From Novosphingobium sp. G106 (lineage in GTDB: Bacteria; Pseudomonadota; Alphaproteobacteria; Sphingomonadales; Sphingomonadaceae): 64,000 nucleotides of DNA. The stretch is taken from assembly GCF_019075875.1 (NCBI RefSeq), contig NZ_JAHOOZ010000001.1:2108001-2172000 (forward strand), given 5' to 3'. Both the position numbers and the translations under genes were made by a program. Below, piece after piece: positions 58,272 through 64,000 of the stretch. Position 1 is the stretch's first letter, and the number at the start of each line of letters is the position of its first letter. Below the pieces are notes generated by a model that saw only the letters and a list, made by a program, of their open reading frames with translations, was not told the DNA's origin and did not search any database.

Positions 58272-59789
58272 CTATTCGCCTTCGGTATCAACCAGCAGCG
58301 GTACCGCCGGTTCCAGAGTGCCGTCAGCCGCTGACTCCGCGTAACGCGGCGCGCTTTCGATCAGCGGCACTTCCTCGATCTCGCGCTTGCCGATCTCGAT
58401 GTGCTTGTCGCGCAGCTTGCGGCCGGAGGACAGCACGTTGCGCTCGAAGCTGCCGACGAACTTGTTGTAGTTGTCGACCGCGCTACTGAGCCCGGAGCCG
58501 ACGCGCTTCATGTGCTCGGCGGCGACCGCAAGGCGGTCGTAGAGCTCGCCGCCCATCCGCCCGATCTCGCGCGCCTCGCGCGCCAAGCCGTCCTGCCGCC
58601 AGACCTGCGCGACGGTGCGCGCGATCGCGACGAGGTTGGTCGGCGTCGCCAGCAGCACGCGGTTGCGGAAGGCGAAGTCCCAGAGCTCGGGGTCCTTTTC
58701 GAGCGCGGCGGCGACGAAATGCTCGCCGGGAACGAACATCACGACATAGTCGGGCGCGTCCTCGAACTGGCTCTGGTAGGACTTGGCGCCGAGCGTCTGG
58801 ACGTGGTTGCGCATCGAGGCGACGTGCTGTGCCATGGCCGTATCGCGGACCAGATCGTCCTGCGCCTCGAAGGCCTCTTGGTAGGCATTGAGCGAGACCT
58901 TGGCGTCGATCACCAGCACCTTCTGGCCGGGGATCCTGACGATGGCATCTGGCCGCAGCCGGCCATCGTCGGTGTCGATCGAATGCTCGGTGACGAAATC
59001 GGTGTGCTCGGAAAGACCGCACTGTTCGAGTACGTTCTTGAGCTGCTGCTCGCCCCAGCGCCCGCGCGCCTTGGGCGCGTTGCGCAGCGAATTGCCAAGC
59101 CGCGCGGCCTCGGCGCGGACCTGCTCCTGGCCGACGCGCATGCCCTCGATCAGGCCGGTAAGCTGGCCGAAGGAATCGACGCGCTTGGCTTCGAGCGCGG
59201 TTACCTGTTCCTCGTAGCTCTTGAGCCGGTCGCCGACCGGCGCGAGCAAGGCCTTGAGCCGCTCCGCGCTCTTTTCCTCGGAAACGGTGAACCGCTCCTG
59301 CGCGCGTTCGAGAAAGGCCTTCTGCGCGCCTTCGAGCACTTTGGTGCCCGCGGCTTCGAACTCCTTCTTGAGCGCTTCCTGCGCTTCCATCAGCAGTCGC
59401 TGCTTCTCGTCGAAGTTCGAGGCGTTGGCTTTGAGTGTGGCGAGTTCCGCACGCAAAGCCTCACGCGAGGAACGCAGTTCCGGCAGTTCGGCGGCGAGGC
59501 GCTCGGCACTGTCAGCGCGCGTGGAGGCGGTAGCGAGTTGCCCCTGCAACGCGGCATTGCGGGCGCTCGCCTCGGCCAGTTCACCGGCCAAGGCATCGGC
59601 GCGGGTCGCGCGTTCGGTGGCGCCGGCTAGTTCGGTGATCGCGCGACGGAACTTCTCGTCGATCTCACGCGCCTCACCGTCGCGGGCGAGAAAGCGCTGG
59701 CGCCATTCGGCGACCGGCCGGCCCCCGAGGAACCAGCCAAGGCCCAGTCCGATGACGAGTGCGACGATGGCGAAAAGAGTGGCTTCCAC
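58272..59789 (-). CDS. rmuC: DNA recombination protein RmuC
   Basis: Anchored nuclease-like protein that restrains inversions at short repeats. About 505 residues from GTG 59789. One N-terminal membrane helix (TLFAIVALVIGLGLGWFLGG), a long coiled coil (about residues 30-200), then the RmuC core with ARGRWGEQQLKNVLEQ, GQKVLVIDAKVSL, and FVPGEHFVAAALEKDPELWD. A paired hairpin repeat lies just upstream. Confidence 0.93.
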   Translation of the reverse strand: MEATLFAIVALVIGLGLGWFLGGRPVAEWRQRFLARDGEAREIDEKFRRAITELAGATERATRADALAGELAEASARNAALQGQLATASTRADSAERLAAELPELRSSREALRAELATLKANASNFDEKQRLLMEAQEALKKEFEAAGTKVLEGAQKAFLERAQERFTVSEEKSAERLKALLAPVGDRLKSYEEQVTALEAKRVDSFGQLTGLIEGMRVGQEQVRAEAARLGNSLRNAPKARGRWGEQQLKNVLEQCGLSEHTDFVTEHSIDTDDGRLRPDAIVRIPGQKVLVIDAKVSLNAYQEAFEAQDDLVRDTAMAQHVASMRNHVQTLGAKSYQSQFEDAPDYVVMFVPGEHFVAAALEKDPELWDFAFRNRVLLATPTNLVAIARTVAQVWRQDGLAREAREIGRMGGELYDRLAVAAEHMKRVGSGLSSAVDNYNKFVGSFERNVLSSGRKLRDKHIEIGKREIEEVPLIESAPRYAESAADGTLEPAVPLLVDTEGE

Positions 59790-59852
59790 GGCAAGATCCC
59801 ATTTGGAACGAAATGGGAACCTAACGCCACTGCCTCTGCAAAACAACCGTCG

Positions 59853-59945
59853 CCCCTGCGAAGGCAGGGGTCCAGCCGACTTATCCACGATCGGAAACGG
59901 CGGCCCTGGCGCGCCAGCTTATCTGGGCCCCTGCCTTCGCAGGGG
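59853..59945. repeat. Paired hairpin repeat, family A (copy 2)
   Basis: CCCCTGCGAAGGCAGGGG with TCCAG at 59853-59875 and its inverse CTGGG followed by CCCCTGCCTTCGCAGGGG at 59923-59945, 47 bases apart. Same architecture as the copy at 42131. It lies between rmuC and def, downstream of def on its strand, and may help end transcription. Confidence 0.88.
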
Positions 59946-59971
59946 TGACGGGCCGGGTATCGGTGCCGAAA

Positions 59972-60541
59972 TCAAGCCGCCTTGCGCAGCTTTTCCAGCT
60001 TCTTGACCGCCATCTGGCGCTTGAGGCGCGAGAGGTGGTCGATGAACAGGATGCCTTCGAGGTGGTCCATCTCGTGCTGTAGGCAGGTCGCCATCAGGCC
60101 GTCCATCGCCTCTTCGTGGACCTTGCCGTCGACGTCCTGCCAGCGCGCGCGGATCGTGCTCGGGCGTTCGACGTCGGCGTAGATCTCGGGGACCGAGAGG
60201 CAGCCTTCGTTGTAGACGGTCAGCTCTTCCGAGGGATCGAGGATCTCGGGATTGATGAAGACCCGCGGTTCCTTCTTGGTCGGCTGGTGCGTGTGCTCGT
60301 GGCCGCCATGGGCGGTGCAGACTTCGGGCTCGGCATCCGGGTCGTCGGGCTGGAGATCGATCACCAGCACGCGCAGTGGCACGCCGACCTGGATCGCGGC
60401 GAGGCCGATGCCAGGGGCGTCGTACATCGTCTCGAACATGTCGGCGACGAGCGCCTTGAGTTCGTCGTCGAACGCTTCGACGGGCGCGGAGACCTGCTTG
60501 AGGCGCGGGTCGGGAATCTCGAGAATTTCGCGGATGGCCAT
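59972..60541 (-). CDS. def: Peptide deformylase with a His-rich insertion
   Basis: Removes the formyl group from new N-terminal methionines. 189 residues with motif 1 GIGLAA (44-49), motif 2 EGCLSVP (112-118, metal-binding C114) and motif 3 QHEMDH (155-160; metal-binding H156 and H160). Residues about 74-93 insert a loop with the pattern [16 protein letters not shown], absent from the E. coli enzyme, that could bind an extra metal. Confidence 0.95.
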   Translation of the reverse strand: MAIREILEIPDPRLKQVSAPVEAFDDELKALVADMFETMYDAPGIGLAAIQVGVPLRVLVIDLQPDDPDAEPEVCTAHGGHEHTHQPTKKEPRVFINPEILDPSEELTVYNEGCLSVPEIYADVERPSTIRARWQDVDGKVHEEAMDGLMATCLQHEMDHLEGILFIDHLSRLKRQMAVKKLEKLRKAA

Positions 60542-60651
60542 GAGGGCCAGATAAGTGCGGGGCCGGAAATCGTCAACCGGATCGGGGGGAACCCCTCATC
60601 GACGCCGGACGTTGCCCTTCAGACCCGGGGGCTCAACCGAGGAGAGGCCGC

Positions 60652-61047
60652 ATGACCGCCCGCACCGACACCATCCGCAAGCTCGAAACCCGCTTCTGGC
60701 AATCGATGGTCGACAAGGACCTCGAAACCGCGATGGAAATGATCGCCGCCGAATGCCTGATCGCCGGCCCGCAGGGCACGATGCGCATCGATCCCGAGAC
60801 CTACGGCAAGATGACCCGCGAGGGCCAGTGGACGCTCAAGGCGTTCGAGTTCGACGATCTCGAAGTGGTCTTCCCGACCGACGACGTCGCGGTGGTGGCC
60901 TACAAGGTCCACCAGACCGGCGACATGAAGGGCGAGAAGATGGACCTGCGCTGCGCCGACACCTCGACCTGGGTGAAGCAGGATGGCGATTGGAAGTGCT
61001 CAGTGCATACCGAGACGATCCTGGAGGACCGCGCCAAGCCCGACTAG
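60652..61047 (+). CDS. DUF4440 / NTF2-like family protein
   Basis: A 131-residue single-domain protein with the NTF2-fold pattern: N-terminal helices [20 protein letters not shown], the [16 protein letters not shown] strands, and [16 protein letters not shown] at the end. No catalytic residues can be assigned. The 3' end overlaps recR by 4 bases (convergent, shared CTAG). Confidence 0.8.
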   Translation: MTARTDTIRKLETRFWQSMVDKDLETAMEMIAAECLIAGPQGTMRIDPETYGKMTREGQWTLKAFEFDDLEVVFPTDDVAVVAYKVHQTGDMKGEKMDLRCADTSTWVKQDGDWKCSVHTETILEDRAKPD

Positions 61048-61640
61048 CCTACGGGCCGCCGCGCCCTGAGCGCCTGGGCAAGCGTGCCCTCGTCGAGATA
61101 GTCGAGCTCGCCGCCCACCGGCAGGCCGTGGGCGAGCTGGGTGATGCGCACGGGCAAACCTTCCAGCCGCTCGGCGATGTAATGCGCGGTGGTCTGGCCT
61201 TCGAGCGTGGCGTTCATCGCCAGGACGACCTCGTCGATCCCGCCTGCGGTGACCCGTTCGATCAGGCTGCCGATCGTCAGGTCCTCGGGCCGCACGCCGT
61301 CGAGCGCCGAGAGGCGTCCGCCGAGGACGTGATAACGGCCGGTGAACAGCCGCGCGCGGTCGAGCGCCCAGAGGTCGGCGATGTCCTCAACCACGCAGAG
61401 CGAGCGCTGGTCGCGGCGCGGGTCGGCGCAGATGCCGCAGGGGTCGGTGGTATCGACATTGCCGCAAGTGTGGCACTCGACGAGCCCCTCGCGCACGGCT
61501 TCGAGTGCGCCGAGCAGTTGGACCAGCGCGGTCTCGCGCCGCTTGATCAGCCAGAGCACGGCGCGCCGCGCCGAGCGGGGGCCGAGCCCCGGCAGGCGCG
61601 ACAGGGCGGTGGTGAGCGTCTCGATCTCTTGCGATGCCAT
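61044..61640 (-). CDS. recR: Recombination mediator RecR
   Basis: Ring-forming clamp that acts with RecF/RecO to load RecA on gaps. 198 residues: helix-hairpin-helix [17 protein letters not shown], zinc finger C56/C59/C68/C71 ([16 protein letters not shown]), and Toprim domain starting [12 protein letters not shown]. Divergent from fmt across 115 bases holding an inverted repeat pair. Confidence 0.96.
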   Translation of the reverse strand: MASQEIETLTTALSRLPGLGPRSARRAVLWLIKRRETALVQLLGALEAVREGLVECHTCGNVDTTDPCGICADPRRDQRSLCVVEDIADLWALDRARLFTGRYHVLGGRLSALDGVRPEDLTIGSLIERVTAGGIDEVVLAMNATLEGQTTAHYIAERLEGLPVRITQLAHGLPVGGELDYLDEGTLAQALRARRPVG

Positions 61641-61664
61641 CTACCCTATCCTCTAGCCGCTTAG

Positions 61665-61737
61665 CCTGAGCTTGTCGAAGGCCCGTTCTTCCTTTTTGCC
61701 GCTGCAAGAGTAAGGACGACCCTTCGACAGGCTCAGG
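61665..61737. repeat. Inverted repeat pair, family B
   Basis: CCTGAGCTTGTCGAAGG (61665-61681) with CCCGTT, and the inverse CCTTCGACAGGCTCAGG (61721-61737) with AACGGG to 61746. The core CTTCGACAAGCTCAGG pattern is a common proteobacterial intergenic repeat. It lies between divergent recR and fmt, an unusual place since such repeats normally follow genes. Confidence 0.85.
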
Positions 61738-61755
61738 GCGAACGGGATCAAGACA

Positions 61756-62662
61756 GTGCGCGTCATCTTCATGGGAACGCCCGATTTCGCCGTCCCGGCA
61801 TTGGTCGCTCTGGCCGAGGCCGGGCATGACATCGCCGCGGTATACAGCCAGCCGCCGCGCCCCGCGGGCCGAGGCAAGCAGCTCCAGCCCTCGCCCGTCC
61901 AGCGCGAGGCCGAGGCGCGCGGCATCCTCGTGCGCCATCCGGTCTCGCTGAAAGGCGCCGAGGAGAAGGCCGAGTTCGCCGCGCTGAAGGCCGACATCGC
62001 CGTGGTCGCGGCCTATGGCCTGATCCTGCCGCGTGAGATCCTCGATGCGCCGAAGCACGGCTGCCTCAACATCCACGCCTCGCTGCTCCCCCGCTGGCGC
62101 GGCGCGGCGCCGATCCAGCGCGCGGTGCTGGCGGGCGACGCCGAGACCGGCGTCTGCATCATGCGCATGGAAGCCGGGCTCGACACCGGACCGGTTCTGC
62201 TGACCGGCCGCACGCCGATCGACCGCAAGAGCGCGGGCGATCTGACCGAGGAACTGGCCGCAATGGGCGGCAGCCTGATGCTCGAAGTGCTGAGCGACCT
62301 GTCCGAATATCCCGAGGTGCCGCAGCCCGAGGACGGCGTGACCTATGCCAGCAAGATCGACAAGGCCGAATCCCGCCTCGATTTCAGTGCCCCCCGCCGA
62401 GCAGGTAGAGCGCCAGGTGCGCGCCTTCTTTCCCATGCCGGGCGCGTTCTTCGAATTCGAGGGCGAGCGCTTCAAGGTCATCATGGCCGACCTGGTGGAA
62501 GGCGGTGGCTGGCCGGGCAACGTGCTCGACGACAAGCTGACCATCGCCTGCGGCCGCGGCGCGATCCGGCCCACGCGGATCCAGCGCGCCGGCAAGCCGG
62601 CCATGGACACCACCGAACTGCTGCGCGGCAAGACGATTCCCACGGGTTCCTACCTGAAGTGA
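61756..62662 (+). CDS. fmt: Methionyl-tRNA formyltransferase, broken by a +1 frameshift as sequenced
   Basis: Formylates initiator Met-tRNA. Signature blocks: [12 protein letters not shown], the N/H/D catalytic loop [20 protein letters not shown], and DTGPVLL. At the C6 run 62390-62395 one C too many shifts the frame; with five, the text reads [20 protein letters not shown] and continues to the stop at 62662 ([14 protein letters not shown]). Span 907 bases. As sequenced, the wrong frame reads into truA and would give a false 549-residue fusion. Probably an error. Its stop overlaps the truA start. Confidence 0.92.
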
Positions 62663-63405
62663 CGCGCTTCGCGCTCACCCTCGAATTCGATGGCGGTCCC
62701 TTCATGGGCCTGCAGCGGCAATCGCACGGGCCCTCGGTGCAGCAGGCGGTCGAGGAGGCCGTGCTCGCGGTCACCGGCGAGACCGTCGTCATGCACGCCG
62801 CCGGCCGCACCGATGCCGGGGTGCACGCGCTGGCCATGCGTGCGCATGTCGACATTGAGAAGGACTTCGCCCCGTTCCGCCTGCAGGAAGCGCTCAATGC
62901 CCTGCTCCGCCCGGCCCCGATCGCAGTGATCGGCTGCGTGGTGGTGCCCGGCGACTGGCACGCGCGGTTTTCCTGCATCGGCCGCTCCTACCTCTACCGC
63001 ATCGTCAACCGCCGCGCGCCGCTGACGCTCGATCGCGGCAAGGCCTGGCAGGTCGGCGGCCCGCTCGATGCCGAGGCCATGCACCGCGCCGCGCAGGCGC
63101 TCGTCGGCCTGCACGATTTCACCACGTTCCGCTCGGTCAATTGCCAGTCGGCGAGCCCGTTGAAGACGCTCGACCGGCTCGATGTACGGCGCGAAGGCGA
63201 ATGCATCCTCGTCGAGACCGCCGCGCGCAGCTACCTGCATCATCAGGTCCGCTCGATGGTCGGCTGCCTGGTCCTCGTCGGGCTCGGGCGCTGGACCGAA
63301 AGCCGCATCGCCGAGGCCCTCGCCGCGCGCGACCGGCATGCGCTGGGGCTCAATGCACCGGCCGACGGACTCTACTTCACCGAGGCCCGATACACGGCCG
63401 GGTGA
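62659..63405 (+). CDS. truA: tRNA pseudouridine(38-40) synthase
   Basis: Makes pseudouridine at tRNA positions 38-40. 248 residues from GTG 62659, whose GTGA overlaps the fmt stop. Catalytic Asp in [22 protein letters not shown] and [12 protein letters not shown] are family blocks. Partner of fmt in the operon. Confidence 0.94.
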   Translation: MTRFALTLEFDGGPFMGLQRQSHGPSVQQAVEEAVLAVTGETVVMHAAGRTDAGVHALAMRAHVDIEKDFAPFRLQEALNALLRPAPIAVIGCVVVPGDWHARFSCIGRSYLYRIVNRRAPLTLDRGKAWQVGGPLDAEAMHRAAQALVGLHDFTTFRSVNCQSASPLKTLDRLDVRREGECILVETAARSYLHHQVRSMVGCLVLVGLGRWTESRIAEALAARDRHALGLNAPADGLYFTEARYTAG

Positions 63406-63536
63406 ACGCCAGGTTACTCGGCGGACACGCGTTTTAACCAGATAATAGGGAGTTTTGTCTATCCGCCCGCAGCGACTTCGGTCGCATGACAAGTACCAGC
63501 CGTCGGTGAGCGCGCTGGAACAGGGGGGCAAACTGG

Positions 63537-64000
63537 ATGGCCAACCTTTCCCGGCCAGGGCACGAACTGATCGCGCAAACGCCGCTGAGCCTGCTGTCGC
63601 TGACGCAGCATCACGTCGAGCCGCACGAGGAGAACTGGTTCGCCCGCTGCCGCGCCGACTATCTGCGCGCCTTTCCGCTTTCTCTGCTCGAAACGGTGCG
63701 CCTCGCACTGTTGCTCCTGCTGGTGGGGCCCAAGACCAATCCGATCTTCACGATCATCACCGTCATCGGCTGGTGCGCCGTCATGGCAATGCAAGGTTCG
63801 GTGCTTCAGAAGGAGTCGGCGCCGGGCTTCGACGAGAAGCTGGCGCTCAAGAACCGCTTGAGCGTGATCCGGCTGCGCGTGGTGTGGTGGTTCGGCGCCC
63901 TGCTCGCCGCGATGCTGGTCGCTCCGGTCGAAAGCCTGCACGGGCTGGTCGCGCTGGGCGTGGCCATGATGATGATCGACGGGCTTTCGGCCATGTCGCT
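63537..64000 (+). CDS. Membrane protein, 3'-truncated by the window (possible N-terminus of a signalling protein)
   Basis: An open frame from ATG 63537 (preceded by CAGGGGGG) to the window end, at least 154 residues. Basic/polar start, then paired hydrophobic segments: about residues 50-80 (LALLLLLVGP ... FTIITVIGWCAV), and 115-150 (WWFGALLAAMLVAP ... GLVALGVAMMMIDGL). This multi-helix N-terminus resembles membrane-sensing parts of diguanylate cyclase/phosphodiesterase proteins in this group of bacteria, but the signalling domain is outside the window, so that is a guess. Confidence 0.6.
   Translation, partial: MANLSRPGHELIAQTPLSLLSLTQHHVEPHEENWFARCRADYLRAFPLSLLETVRLALLLLLVGPKTNPIFTIITVIGWCAVMAMQGSVLQKESAPGFDEKLALKNRLSVIRLRVVWWFGALLAAMLVAPVESLHGLVALGVAMMMIDGLSAMS

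Noticed and set aside
61756..63405. Apparent 549-residue Fmt-TruA fusion protein
   Set aside because: The middle section is out of frame for Fmt; the join is produced by one extra C at 62390-62395, and truA has its own GTG start.

Overview
The window is 64 kb of GC-rich, gene-dense chromosome from an alphaproteobacterium, most likely a member of the Sphingomonadales (Sphingomonadaceae/Erythrobacteraceae type; genus not resolvable here). The evidence is the split glycine decarboxylase (gcvPA/gcvPB) behind a tandem glycine riboswitch, a CcrM-type GANTC methylase, the ChvI/ChvG-short HprK-RapZ-EIIA-HPr cluster next to pckA, an atpHAGDC operon without the Fo genes, an aa3-type oxidase subunit IV gene beside the transhydrogenase genes, and hairpin repeats of the CCCCTGCGAAGGCAGGGG type. 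Almost everything is housekeeping. I see no phage, CRISPR array, rRNA, tRNA or transposase.

Layout. 1-6.1 kb: 3' end of priA, a DUF1622 membrane protein, a ferritin-like protein, an FHA-cyclase, Ada, and a membrane-anchored serine protease. 6.3-11.1 kb: the F1 ATP synthase operon atpHAGDC closed by a strong terminator. 11.1-18.7 kb: HNH protein, a solitary cpaF, then a less GC-rich accessory stretch with small membrane/secreted proteins and a 1030-residue autotransporter. 18.8-27.3 kb: a DMT transporter, an entericidin-like lipoprotein, the glycine cleavage operon with its riboswitch, an NAD(P)-binding protein, dgt and an Asp/Glu racemase. 27.3-30.1 kb: a damaged transhydrogenase operon (pntB and pntAb intact, pntAa reduced to its first ~46 codons and replaced by a repeat-bracketed DUF559 nuclease gene). 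30.3-44.5 kb: NtrC-like regulator, small enzymes, folP, ccrM, SDR, rnhB, a PQQ-type sugar dehydrogenase lipoprotein, NUDIX/CCA enzymes, an aspartic protease and parC. 44.6-49.7 kb: ferredoxin, two tandem cysteine desulfurases, an alpha/beta hydrolase and DUF937 proteins. 49.7-56.2 kb: pckA diverging from the chvI-chvG-hprK-rapZ-EIIA-HPr cluster. 56.2-64 kb: rRNA methyltransferase, lipoproteins, rmuC, def, recR, fmt, truA and the start of a membrane protein.

The most notable things are: (1) the pntAa remnant and the DUF559 cassette bounded by two inverted copies of a structured repeat; (2) single-base length errors in C/G runs that break atpD, parC, fmt and rnhB, and a further indel in a small lipoprotein gene, a pattern that looks like sequencing or assembly error rather than biology because most of the genes are essential; (3) seven GANTC sites in about 165 bp directly upstream of the GANTC methylase gene; (4) a sigma-54-activator-like regulator whose GAFTGA loop reads GAFAGA; (5) several families of paired hairpin repeats between genes. 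I did not find a clearly new defence or mobile system; the DUF559 cassette is the closest candidate.
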